The position numbers and the translations under genes are program-made. A model generated the notes under the pieces. The model did no database searches and was not told the DNA's origin. It was given only the letters and a program-made list of their open reading frames with translations. From assembly GCA_022797295.1 (NCBI GenBank), contig JAAWKH010000013.1, positions 1-52,822 of the forward strand: 52,822 nucleotides of DNA, read 5' to 3'. The stretch is from Peptococcaceae bacterium. Lineage in GTDB: Bacteria > Bacillota > Dehalobacteriia > UBA4068 > UBA4997. Below are positions 26,219-33,578 of this stretch, piece by piece; within the stretch, counting starts at the first letter, position 1, and each line of letters starts with the position of its first letter.

Positions 26219-26791
26219 CTATTTTACTCGTTCAAAAACATCTTCCAGTTTAATTATCAGGTCGTCATATAAGCTGCACTTAAATTCCTTAACAATGGCG
26301 GCTTTTTCTTCTTCGGTCATATCCTCAATATCATAGTCGCCCTTTAGAGAATAAATTTCCTGTAACACAAAATAACCGTCTGTTAGAATATATTGCTCAA
26401 TGGATTGGTTGTTGGTGTCCACCAGCCAATATTCTTTTACTCCAGCCTTTTCATAGGCGTTTTTTTTGTAGCCGCGATCCCTTTTGGAAGTGCTGCGGGA
26501 GAGAACCTCCACCACTAAATCAGGCGCACCGTAAACACCGCGGCTTTTTATTTTGTTAGGGTCGCAAACAATCATCATATCAGGCTCAAAACGGTCTTTT
26601 TCGGATAAATAGAGGTCAAACCCATCAGGAAAAGGGGTGCAAATTTTTCCTTTAAGATAGTTCTTAAAAATGTTATAAATGTTTCCGGCAGCGTGAACGT
26701 GATTTGCCATGGGGCTGGGCGACATCAGCACAATTTGGCCGTTAATCATTTCATCATAGATTTCCTCTTGATAAGCAAGGTTGGTATTCAT
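26219..26791 (-). CDS. Uma2-family (DUF820) restriction-endonuclease-like protein
   Basis: This 190-residue protein has the Uma2 fold. YDEMINGQIVLMSPSP is at the start, RFEPDMMIV carries a metal-binding Asp, and APDLVVEVLSRSTSKRDRGYKKNAYEKAGVKEYWLVD gives the E-x-K nuclease-like core. Members resemble PD-(D/E)XK nucleases and are abundant in cyanobacteria; their function is unsettled. I choose ATG 26791 with an AAAGGAG site; the frame extends upstream but lacks a site there. It has its own terminator and stands alone. Confidence 0.85.
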   Translation of the reverse strand: MNTNLAYQEEIYDEMINGQIVLMSPSPMANHVHAAGNIYNIFKNYLKGKICTPFPDGFDLYLSEKDRFEPDMMIVCDPNKIKSRGVYGAPDLVVEVLSRSTSKRDRGYKKNAYEKAGVKEYWLVDTNNQSIEQYILTDGYFVLQEIYSLKGDYDIEDMTEEEKAAIVKEFKCSLYDDLIIKLEDVFERVK

Positions 26792-26961
26792 AATCTTGGC
26801 TCCTTTCCGACTGGTTTCAGTTTGAATTAATAGCGTTTTTTTCAACTTGTTAAATGTTTGGTTGCTATAATAATATGATAACATTTTGTTTGCAAAAAAG
26901 CAAGTTAAAAGCCATTTGGCAAAAAAATATGAAAATTTTAGCAAAAAAATCGTAATAACAC

Positions 26962-26991
26962 TTGACTAAAGGCGGTGGTTCGCTGTAAAAT
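26962..26991 (+). promoter_or_regulatory. SigA-type promoter of a candidate non-coding RNA
   Basis: TTGACT (26962-26967) and TAAAAT (26986-26991) are separated by 18 bases, with a TG immediately before the -10. No ribosome site or open frame follows; a structured region does. Confidence 0.65.
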
Positions 26992-26997
26992 AAAAGC

Positions 26998-27163
26998 ACA
27001 AGGCGACAAAAAAAGTTGCGGCAGGGACTGCGGTACTGGTAATACCACAGTCTCCTTATGCAGGATGCCCTACCATCCATACACAACTGCTTTTGAGTCG
27101 CAGCGCCGCTGTATTTAGTATAATACAAATTCCCTTGTTCTGCAAGGGTTAAGTTCGTTTTTT
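26998..27163 (+). ncRNA. Candidate structured non-coding RNA, about 165 nt
   Basis: Between a promoter and a terminator-like hairpin lies non-coding sequence that folds into a branched rod. Closing stems pair GCGAC (27003-27007) with GTCGC (27097-27101), and AGTTG (27014-27018) with CAACT (27084-27088). They enclose one hairpin, GACTG-c-GGTA (27026-27035) with TACC-a-CAGTC (27043-27052), and a second, GGATG (27063-27067) with CATCC (27074-27078). The size and rod shape are compatible with a 6S-like RNA, but I do not recognise family-specific sequence. It is not SRP RNA, tmRNA or RNase P RNA by their conserved cores. Confidence 0.45.
27132..27161 (+). terminator. Terminator-like hairpin after the candidate RNA
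   Basis: The stem CCCTTG/CAAGGG (27132-27137, 27143-27148) with a 5-base loop is followed, after a few bases, by a T run at about 27158-27163. The gap between stem and T run makes it weaker than the others here. Confidence 0.5.
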
Positions 27164-27164
27164 C

Positions 27165-27360
27165 AGTTGTGCTGCTGCACTTTAGAAGATTTTTTCCTCC
27201 TGAAAAGGGGTTTCTATGCGTGTGTGGGTAAATTATGCCTGTACGCGCATTTTTGTTGTCTTGGCGGCCGCACCTGGGGGGCTTATCACAACTCACCAAC
27301 TCCTTTCAGGCTCCCTTTGGTGTTTTGGCTGCTGAGATTACACTTTTTAGGAGGTTATTT
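27165..27360 (+). promoter_or_regulatory. Structured leader of the small membrane protein gene
   Basis: This stretch has no open frame with a ribosome site. It contains a hairpin ATGCGTG (27216-27222)/CGCGCAT (27244-27250). After it come nested stems: GCGGCC (27264-27269)/GGCTGC (27327-27332) around GGGGGC (27277-27282)/GCTCCC (27310-27315). The inner loop base CACCAA (27294-27299) can pair with TTGGTG (27317-27322) outside the inner stem, giving a pseudoknot. This compact arrangement just before a ribosome site is suggestive of a cis-regulatory RNA, but matches no riboswitch core I know. Confidence 0.4.
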
Positions 27361-27363
27361 TAT

Positions 27364-27612
27364 ATGGGAGTTGCGTCGTTAGTTTTAGGTATTATTGCTA
27401 TTGTTCTTGGTCTGTTTACAGCGGGAACGCTTGGTTGGGCTGGTGCTATTATTGGTATTGTAGGAATTATTCTTGGCGCTATTGCTAAAAAGAATAATCC
27501 AGGAGGAATGGCCACGGCCGGTTTGGTTTGTTCTATTATTGGAACAATTTTATGCTTACTTTTTTATATTGCTTGTGTTGCCTTGGTTGGTGGTTTGGCT
27601 TCCATAGCATAG
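27364..27612 (+). CDS. Small DUF4190-like membrane protein
   Basis: This 82-residue protein consists mainly of two hydrophobic helices rich in Gly, Ile and Ala (GVASLVLGIIAIVLGLF, then GAIIGIVGIILGAIAKK), followed by GGMATAGLVCSIIGTILCLL. The pattern matches the DUF4190 group of small membrane proteins of unknown role. TTAGGAGG (27347-27354) lies 9 bases before the ATG, which fixes this start against a longer upstream frame. Codon use is AT-rich and T-ending. A hairpin follows. Confidence 0.78.
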   Translation: MGVASLVLGIIAIVLGLFTAGTLGWAGAIIGIVGIILGAIAKKNNPGGMATAGLVCSIIGTILCLLFYIACVALVGGLASIA

Positions 27613-27640
27613 ATTTCTAACAAAACTTATTTTAAGTCTG

Positions 27641-27663
27641 GCGGCAACATTTTTTGTTGCCGC
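27641..27663 (+). terminator. Hairpin after the small membrane protein gene
   Basis: A 9-bp perfect stem (GCGGCAACA/TGTTGCCGC) with a T5 loop is followed by only a short T stretch. It is probably a weak terminator or attenuator before the Lgt-like gene. Confidence 0.55.
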
Positions 27664-27689
27664 TTTGGCATTTGGGGAGAAAAAGTTTT

Positions 27690-28463
27690 ATGAATCAAAT
27701 AGGTTTTTATTTTTTTGGATATTTTATTGCATATTATGGATTAATGCTTGTTTTGGGTATTTTGATTAACATTCCGATTATTTATATACAAGCAAAACGA
27801 TTTAAAGTCGTTATAAATGATTTTATTATTATCTGTGCTTTAGCTGCTTTACTAGGAATTATTTTTGCCAAAATGCTTTATTTAATAACTTCATATGAGC
27901 ATATTGATTTTATGAAATTAAATGATTTGTCCTATATAAATTCGTTAATGAATGGAGGGTTTGTTTTTTTAGGAGGGGTAATAGGTTTTCTTCTATCTTT
28001 ATTTTTTTGTGCTAAAATTTTCCAAATTAATCTTCAGCCGTATATTCAGGCTTATATGTGTTGTTTGCCTCTTGGGCATATGTTTGGCCGAATTGGTTGT
28101 TATTTGGTTGGTTGTTGTTATGGAATTCCTTATGCAGGCGTTCTCTCTGTTAAATATACGCATTCGCCATTTGCTCCTAATGGTGTAGATTTATTTCCGG
28201 TTCAGCTTTTAGAAGCATTTATTGATTTTTTGCTGGCTTTTTTTATTTTTTTGTTTAGTAAAAAACTTGAAAAATATGCGGCCTTGCAGTTATATTTATT
28301 AATTTATTCTATATCAAGATTTTTTTTGGAGTTTTTAAGATATGATGAGGTTCGTAATGGCATAGCAGGCGTCTCTACTTCACAAATATTGTGTATATTA
28401 TTATTTGTTATAGTTTCTGTTTGCCTGTTTTCTGATTTTCATTTGTTGAAGAAGCAGAAATAG
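27690..28463 (+). CDS. Prolipoprotein diacylglyceryl transferase-like membrane protein
   Basis: This 257-residue protein has six or seven membrane segments. It shows Lgt-family features: the N-terminal AYYGLMLVLGI, GGFVFLGGVIGFLL, and the signature HMFGRIGCYLVGCCYG, in which the catalytic-region Arg is kept but the usual GRxGNFxNxE is replaced by a Cys-rich form. Classical Lgt attaches diacylglycerol to prolipoproteins. This Cys-rich variant is a side branch and may act on other acceptors. It is strikingly AT-rich, so it is probably not the housekeeping lgt. GGGGAGA precedes the ATG. Confidence 0.75.
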   Translation: MNQIGFYFFGYFIAYYGLMLVLGILINIPIIYIQAKRFKVVINDFIIICALAALLGIIFAKMLYLITSYEHIDFMKLNDLSYINSLMNGGFVFLGGVIGFLLSLFFCAKIFQINLQPYIQAYMCCLPLGHMFGRIGCYLVGCCYGIPYAGVLSVKYTHSPFAPNGVDLFPVQLLEAFIDFLLAFFIFLFSKKLEKYAALQLYLLIYSISRFFLEFLRYDEVRNGIAGVSTSQILCILLFVIVSVCLFSDFHLLKKQK

Positions 28464-28521
28464 GAGTGTGTTTTACTTAACAACAACGCGGGTCAAGGCG
28501 GCTGTGATATTTGGTATAATG

Positions 28522-28550
28522 TTGCAATTTATTATTTTTTATGGTAAAAT
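28522..28550 (+). promoter_or_regulatory. Promoter of the aldolase-like gene
   Basis: TTGCAA (28522-28527) and TAAAAT (28545-28550) are separated by 17 bases, followed by a short leader with a terminator. Confidence 0.65.
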
Positions 28551-28556
28551 AAATGA

Positions 28557-28625
28557 CGAAAAAGGTTGCCCTTGGAGCGGCTAACCATCTTGTAACTGCG
28601 ATAAAAAAATAGCCGCTTTTTTTAG
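28557..28625 (+). promoter_or_regulatory. Leader with mutually exclusive antiterminator and terminator
   Basis: The terminator is AGCGGCTA (28576-28583) with TAGCCGCT (28610-28617) plus a T7-8 tract. An alternative stem pairs GGTTGCC (28564-28570) with GGC-t-AACC (28579-28586) and uses the left terminator arm. Only one can form, which is the design of a transcription attenuator or riboswitch. No known aptamer core is recognisable in the roughly 65-base leader. Confidence 0.5.
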
Positions 28626-28653
28626 GTTTGTCAAATGATAAGGAGCGATTAAG

Positions 28654-29679
28654 ATGATTTCATTTGCCAGTGATTATATTGCCGGCGCACATCCTGCCGT
28701 TTTGCAGCATTTGCTGGAAACGAATTTGGAAAACCTGCCTGGCTATGGCGCGGACCATTACTGCGCTCAGGCGGCGGAGAAAATCCGCCAGGCTTGCGCT
28801 TGTCCGCAGGCTCAGGTGGAGTTTTTGGCGGGTGGCACTCAAACCAACGCAGTGGTTATCTCCAGCTTGTTAGCCAGTTATCAGGGGGCTATTGCCGCCA
28901 GCACGGGGCATATTGCCTGCCATGAGGCCGGTGCAATAGAGTACAGCGGCCATAAGGTTTTGGAGCTGCCCCAGCAGGATGGTAAGCTGCCGGCGGCGGT
29001 CTTGCGTCAATATCTGCGGGATTTTTACGCTGACCAAAATTATGAAGCAATGGTGCAGCCGGGACTGGTTTATATTTCTCATCCCACGGAATATGGCACG
29101 CTTTACGGCAAACAGGAGTTGGAGGAGCTGGCAGCCATTTGCCGGGAATATCAGCTGCCGTTGTTTTTGGACGGAGCGCGTTTGGGTTATGCTTTGCAAA
29201 GCCGGCAAACGGATGTTACCCTGCCGGACATTGCCCGTCTGTGCGATGTTTTTTACATTGGCGGAACTAAGGTGGGCGCGCTTTGCGGCGAGGCGGTGGT
29301 GTTCAGCCGCGGCAACCGGCCGCCCTGCTTTTCCACCAGCGTTAAGCAGCGTGGCGCGCTGCTGGCCAAAGGCCGCCTGCTTGGCGTGCAGTTTGACGCG
29401 CTTTTCACCAACAACCTTTACGCGGAAATTGGCCGGCACGGCATTGAGATGGCTGAGCAACTGAAACAAATTATTCGGGAAAAAAGCCTGCGCTTCTTTT
29501 TGGAATCGCCAACCAATCAGCAGTTTGTAATTTTGTAAAACCAACAGCTGGCCCGTTTGCAGGAGCAGGTTGCAGTCGGATTTTGGGAGAAATTCGACGA
29601 CTCGCACACCGTGGTGCGCTTTGCCACCAGCTGGTCTACCACCCAGGCGGATTTGGATGAGTTGCGTCAGATATTGTAA
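28654..29679 (+). pseudogene. Low-specificity threonine aldolase-like gene with in-frame stop
   Basis: This PLP enzyme of the beta-eliminating lyase family would cleave L-threonine (or allo-threonine) to glycine and acetaldehyde. The PLP lysine is K206 in YIGGTKVGAL, and the FLDGARLGYAL and SFASDYIAGAHP motifs are intact. The frame stops at TAA 29536-29538, just after QQFVIL. The same frame continues for 46 codons (NQQLARLQEQ...ATSWSTTQADLDELRQIL) to a TAA at 29677-29679, matching the expected C-terminus and the family length of about 340. One substitution (for example GAA to TAA) explains it. It is either a recent pseudogene, a sequencing error, or readthrough. The 294-residue truncated product would lack part of the small domain. 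Confidence 0.8.
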
Positions 29680-29706
29680 TATAAATTTGTAAAGGAGATA
29701 AACAAA

Positions 29707-30084
29707 ATGGAATTGACAACTTATTTTTGGAGTGTGCTGCAACAGGACCGCGCCGCGGTGGTTATTTGCAATTTGCAGCATGAGATAATTTATATGAACC
29801 CAGCCGCGGTGCAGCGTTATGCCAAAAGTGGCGGCGCGCAGCTGGTTGGCCGCAGTCTGCTGGATTGTCACCCGCCGGCCGCCAATCAGCGCATTGCCGA
29901 AGTGGTGGAATGGTTTGCGGCCAGTCCGCAGCACAATCAAGTTTATACTTTTCGTAATGAGCAGGAAAATAGGGATGTTTATATGGTGGCTTTGCGCGAT
30001 GAGGCTGGCTGTTTAATTGGCTACTATGAAAAGCACGAATATCGTGATTTGGAACAAGCAGCGTTTTATGATATGGAGGATTAA
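29707..30084 (+). CDS. PAS-domain-only protein
   Basis: This 125-residue protein is essentially one PAS domain. AAVVICNLQHEIIYMNPAA opens the fold, a central VGRSLLDCHPP follows, and VYMVALRDEAGCLIGYYEKHEY closes it. There is no output domain. Single PAS proteins of this kind bind small ligands or partner proteins. It lies between the aldolase-like gene and a WYL regulator in the same direction, with a good AAGGAG site. I infer that it may form an operon with the downstream regulator. Confidence 0.75.
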   Translation: MELTTYFWSVLQQDRAAVVICNLQHEIIYMNPAAVQRYAKSGGAQLVGRSLLDCHPPAANQRIAEVVEWFAASPQHNQVYTFRNEQENRDVYMVALRDEAGCLIGYYEKHEYRDLEQAAFYDMED

Positions 30085-30093
30085 GGCCAGACG

Positions 30094-31002
30094 ATGAAGA
30101 TTGCACGTTTAATTGGGATTCTTTCCCTGCTATTACAACACGAACAGTTGACGGCTAATCAACTTTCGGAGCATTTTGAGGTTTCTGCACGCACTATTTA
30201 CCGGGATATTGAGGCGTTGTGCCAGGCGGGTATTCCGCTGGTTACGGAGCAGGGCCGGGGCGGCGGCGTGGCGATTATGAGCGGTTATAAAATTGACCGC
30301 ACCTTGCTTAGCACCGCTGATATGCAGGCTATTTTGGCTGGTTTGCGCAGCCTGGACAGTTGCAGCGGCACCAATCGTTATCAGCAGCTGATGGCCAAAC
30401 TGGCCCCGGAGGGGATGTCGCTGTTGCCGGCTGACCAGGCTTTCCTGATTAACCTGGCTTCCTGGGACAAGGCGGCGTTGGCGCCTAAGCTGGAGCTGTT
30501 GCACCGTGCCATTGCCGAGGGCAGGCAGGCGGCTTTTACTTACTGCGGGCCAAATGGTGAAACGGAGCGGTTGATTGAGCCTTACAATCTGTTGTTTCAA
30601 TGGGCCGGTTGGTATGTTTGGGGTTGGTGCAGCTTGCGGCAGGATTGGCGGCTGTTTAAGCTGAGCCGAATGTTGGAATTACGCCTGGAGGATTGTTTTG
30701 AGCCGCGTCCTGTGCCTGCGCCGGATTTGCGGACGGAAAAGGTGTTTCCGACAGTTTTGCAGGTGCGGGCGGTGTTTCAGCCGCAGTGCAAATGGCGTTT
30801 GCTGGATGATTACGGCCCGGACAGTTTCGAACCCTTGCCGGACGGTCGCCTGCTGTTTAACTTTGGCTTTACGGATAAGGAAAACCTGTTGGGTTGGCTG
30901 CTTACCTTTGGCGGCAATGTTGAGCTGCTGGAACCAGCCGAGCTGCGGCAGGAATTGAAGCAGCTGGCGACGGATATTTGCCAAATTTATTCAGAAATAT
31001 GA
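30094..31002 (+). CDS. YafY-type HTH/WYL transcriptional regulator
   Basis: This 302-residue regulator has an N-terminal HTH_11 winged helix (LTANQLSEHFEVSARTIYRDIEAL), a GRGGGVAIMSGYKI wing, and a WYL domain at about 140-215 (AFTYCGPNGETERLIEPYNLLFQWAGWYVWGWCSLRQDWRLFKLSRM). A WCX-like C-terminal extension is also present. WYL domains sense ligands such as nucleic acids or nucleotides. It starts 9 bases after the PAS gene. The palindrome at 31033-31064 lies just downstream in front of the next gene and is a candidate binding site for it. Confidence 0.88.
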   Translation: MKIARLIGILSLLLQHEQLTANQLSEHFEVSARTIYRDIEALCQAGIPLVTEQGRGGGVAIMSGYKIDRTLLSTADMQAILAGLRSLDSCSGTNRYQQLMAKLAPEGMSLLPADQAFLINLASWDKAALAPKLELLHRAIAEGRQAAFTYCGPNGETERLIEPYNLLFQWAGWYVWGWCSLRQDWRLFKLSRMLELRLEDCFEPRPVPAPDLRTEKVFPTVLQVRAVFQPQCKWRLLDDYGPDSFEPLPDGRLLFNFGFTDKENLLGWLLTFGGNVELLEPAELRQELKQLATDICQIYSEI

Positions 31003-31032
31003 CAGGCTGTTGTCAGGATTCACTTTGTATAA

Positions 31033-31064
31033 TTTAATTATATAATATGAGTTATATAATTAAA
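31033..31064. promoter_or_regulatory. Perfect 13-bp inverted repeat (operator candidate)
   Basis: The arms TTTAATTATATAA (31033-31045) and TTATATAATTAAA (31052-31064) are perfect complements around TATGAG. The left arm overlaps a TATAAT at 31041-31046, with a possible TTCACT -35 at 31019-31024. The position fits a dimeric repressor site controlling the TfoX_N/GyrI fusion gene. Confidence 0.6.
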
Positions 31065-31107
31065 CTAAACTTCTGAAAATTGGTTTGTTTAACAAGGGGG
31101 AATTGGC

Positions 31108-32124
31108 GTGGCTTCAAGCTTGGAATTTGTAGAATATGCCGCCGGGCAGTTGGCTGGGGCGGGGGAAATCACCTGGAAGCGAATGTTTGGCGAATATGGC
31201 CTTTATTGCAACGGCCTGTTTTTTGCAGTGATTTGTGACAATCAGCTGTTTGTTAAGATGACAGAGGCCGGGTTGCAGCTGGCCCCGGATTTGCCGCAGG
31301 CTCAGCCATACAACGGGGCGAAAAATCACTTTTTGCTGGAGGATTTGGAGGACCGCGAATGGCTGGCGGAGTTTGCCCAGGCCTCTTGCCGGGAGCTGGC
31401 GGCTACTGCTCGGCCGAAAAAGCCAAAAGCAGCCAAAGAACCCAAAGAACCAAAGGTGGTTAAGGAGAAAACGGCTGCTTTTGATTATAAAAAGGAATAC
31501 AAGGAGTTTTATCAGCCCAAACGCCAGCCGAGTTTGATTGAGGTGCCGCCAATGCAATTTGTGGCAGTGCGCGGCCAGGGCGACCCCAACCAGGAAGACG
31601 GCGATTACAAGCAGGCGGTTGGTTGGCTTTACGCTGTGGTTTACGCTATCAAGATGAGCAAGCTGGGCAAGCGGCGCATTGAGGGCTACTTTGATTTTGT
31701 GGCTCCGCCGCTGGAGGGCCTTTGGTGGCAGGAAGATGGCTCGGATTTGGATTTGACCCACAAGGAGCAATTTCAATGGTTGGCGATGATTCGCCTGCCG
31801 GATTTTGTGAGCGAGGCGGATTTTGCCTGGGCGTTGGAGCAGGCGGCTGAAAAGTCGGTTCCGGCAGAGCGTTTGCAGTTGCTGCACTATGCCGAGGGGC
31901 TGTGTGTGCAATGCCTGCATGTGGGGCCTTATAATGCAGAGCCGGCCAGCATAGCGCTTATGCAGGAATTTGCCGCGGCTCAGGGCATGGCTCCGGATTT
32001 GGCGGCAGGGCGTTATCATCACGAGATTTATCTAAGCGACCCGCGCCGTTGTAAGCCGGAAAATCTGAAAACGGTAATTCGAATTCCTGTGCGTGAACAC
32101 TTGGCGATTTCCAAGCCTGAGTAA
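31108..32124 (+). CDS. TfoX_N domain fused to GyrI-like domain
   Basis: This 338-residue protein joins two domains. Residues 1-100 resemble TfoX_N (EITWKRMFGEYGLYCNGLFFAVICDNQLFVKM). A Lys/Pro/Ala-rich linker (about 102-122) follows. Residues 125-338 match the GyrI-like small-molecule-binding fold of the COG4832 type, with PPMQFVAVRGQGDPN, then YPIKMSK-like AVVYAIKMSKLGK and a C-terminal GRYHHEIYLSDPRR. GyrI-like domains bind drugs or hydrophobic ligands. The start is GTG 31108 with AAGGGGG 7 bases upstream. The upstream palindrome and WYL regulator suggest induction by a ligand. The exact function is unknown. Confidence 0.8.
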   Translation: MASSLEFVEYAAGQLAGAGEITWKRMFGEYGLYCNGLFFAVICDNQLFVKMTEAGLQLAPDLPQAQPYNGAKNHFLLEDLEDREWLAEFAQASCRELAATARPKKPKAAKEPKEPKVVKEKTAAFDYKKEYKEFYQPKRQPSLIEVPPMQFVAVRGQGDPNQEDGDYKQAVGWLYAVVYAIKMSKLGKRRIEGYFDFVAPPLEGLWWQEDGSDLDLTHKEQFQWLAMIRLPDFVSEADFAWALEQAAEKSVPAERLQLLHYAEGLCVQCLHVGPYNAEPASIALMQEFAAAQGMAPDLAAGRYHHEIYLSDPRRCKPENLKTVIRIPVREHLAISKPE

Positions 32125-32153
32125 AGCGAAAGGCGCAGGAAGAGCTTAGTATG

Positions 32154-32189
32154 AACTCATCCATTTGCCTATAGGTAAATGGATGAGTT
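32154..32189. terminator. Bidirectional hairpin between converging genes
   Basis: A 16-bp stem with one G-T pair (AACTCATCCATTTGCC with GGTAAATGGATGAGTT) and a TATA loop sits between the fusion gene and the MATE pump gene. The flanks are only moderately T-rich. Confidence 0.7.
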
Positions 32190-32201
32190 ATTGTTTAGAT
32201 T

Positions 32202-33560
32202 TTAATAGTGATAGCGTTTGCGTTTGCCGATGATGAATGCAAATGCCACAATCACGGTGAACATATCAGCCAGCACGGCGGAAAGCCAGATGCCGTCTAC
32301 TTTAAGGTAAATAGGCAGAATTAGCACCATACTAATTTCAAACACCAGACTGCGTAGAAAAGCAATCAAGGCGGAGGTTAGGCCGTCGCTGAGGGCGGTG
32401 AAGAAAGACGAGCTATATGTGGCGAAGCCGGCAAACAGATAAACAAAGGCATAAATGCGGAAAGCGTGCACCGTGAGGGCCAGCAGCTCAGGGTCATAGC
32501 CAACGAAGATTTTGGCAAAAAGACCGCCAAACAGCTGAGCCAAAATCAACATTGTCATAGACAGCACGGCGGTTAGCTTGAGGCTTTTGTGCAGCAGGCT
32601 GCGCAGTTCCGCGTGGTTGCCAGCGCCAAAGTGATAGCCCGTCACTGGGGCTATGCCGTTGGAATAGCCGATGAAGATGGCAAGGAACACAAAGGAGACG
32701 TACATTATTACGCCATAAGCAGCCACGCCGTTTTCACCTACATAATTTAGCAGTTGGCGGTTATAAAGCATACTTACCAGAGAGAGCGCGATATTGCTCA
32801 TCAGCTCTGAGGAGCCGTTGGTGCAGGCTCTAAGCAGGGCCGGCCCGTTGAAATGCGTGGGGCCAAGTTGTAATAGGCTGCTGTTGGGCCGTAAAAAATA
32901 AATCAACGGAATTAGGCCGCCAATCATTTGGCTGATGCCGGTGGCAACAGCAGCGCCAGCCAGGCCCCACTTAAATACAACCATAAACAGTGCGTCCAGC
33001 GTCATATTCAGGACGCCGGCAATCAAGGCGACAATTAAGCCCAGTTTGGGCTTTTCTGCGGTGACCAAAAAGCTGTTAAATTCAAATTGTAGCATGTAAA
33101 AGGGTAAAATAGGCAAAAGAATACGGCCATAAAGCAGAGCATCCTGTAAAAGTTGGCCCTCAGCTCCCATCATTTGCAAGATGGGTTCCAGAAAGATGAA
33201 AACCAATACAGCAATGATTGTGCCGCTGATTGCTGTGACATAAACAAACAAGGAGAACAGCCGCCGGGCCCGTTCCTTTTTGCCCTCGCCCAGGCTGCGG
33301 GCCACCAATGCGCCGCCGCCTGCGCCAAACATGAAACCAACGGAGCCTAAAATTGTTATCAGCGGCATAATGAAGTTGACGGCCGCAAAGGGCGTTTTGC
33401 CAACGTAATTGGAAACAAAGTAGCCGTCCACCACGCTGTAGATGGAATTGAAAATCATCATAATAATGCAGGGCAGGGTGAAGCGCAGCAGGCGTGGATA
33501 ATCAAAATGGTCAGATAACTGAATTGGTTGTCGTTTTGTTTTGTTACTTGTAATATTCAT
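32202..33560 (-). CDS. MATE-family multidrug efflux transporter
   Basis: This 452-residue membrane protein has about 12 transmembrane segments and the MATE layout: FTLPCIIMMIFNSIYSVVDGYFVSNYVG at the N-terminus, then GAGGGALVARSLGEGKKERAR. It is closest to the MepA/NorM-like clostridial group that exports cationic drugs by ion antiport. It follows the MarR gene after 18 bases on the same strand, an arrangement like mepRA. Its expression is therefore probably controlled through the MarR operator at 34065-34096. Confidence 0.9.
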   Translation of the reverse strand: MNITSNKTKRQPIQLSDHFDYPRLLRFTLPCIIMMIFNSIYSVVDGYFVSNYVGKTPFAAVNFIMPLITILGSVGFMFGAGGGALVARSLGEGKKERARRLFSLFVYVTAISGTIIAVLVFIFLEPILQMMGAEGQLLQDALLYGRILLPILPFYMLQFEFNSFLVTAEKPKLGLIVALIAGVLNMTLDALFMVVFKWGLAGAAVATGISQMIGGLIPLIYFLRPNSSLLQLGPTHFNGPALLRACTNGSSELMSNIALSLVSMLYNRQLLNYVGENGVAAYGVIMYVSFVFLAIFIGYSNGIAPVTGYHFGAGNHAELRSLLHKSLKLTAVLSMTMLILAQLFGGLFAKIFVGYDPELLALTVHAFRIYAFVYLFAGFATYSSSFFTALSDGLTSALIAFLRSLVFEISMVLILPIYLKVDGIWLSAVLADMFTVIVAFAFIIGKRKRYHY

Positions 33561-33578
33561 AAATATCTTTAATGGCTG

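Noticed and set aside
26998..27163. SRP RNA, tmRNA or RNase P RNA
   Set aside because: None of their conserved cores (SRP GGAA-loop helix, tmRNA tRNA-like ends, RNase P GAGGAAAGTCC) is present.
26865..27299. 144-codon minus-strand frame across the candidate RNA
   Set aside because: No ribosome site, Cys/Phe-rich random composition, and it runs through promoter and terminator elements.
27327..27345. GGCTGCTGAGATTACAC resembles part of a thiamine pyrophosphate riboswitch
   Set aside because: The second conserved half (GAACCTGATC and the closing core) is missing, so the match is chance.
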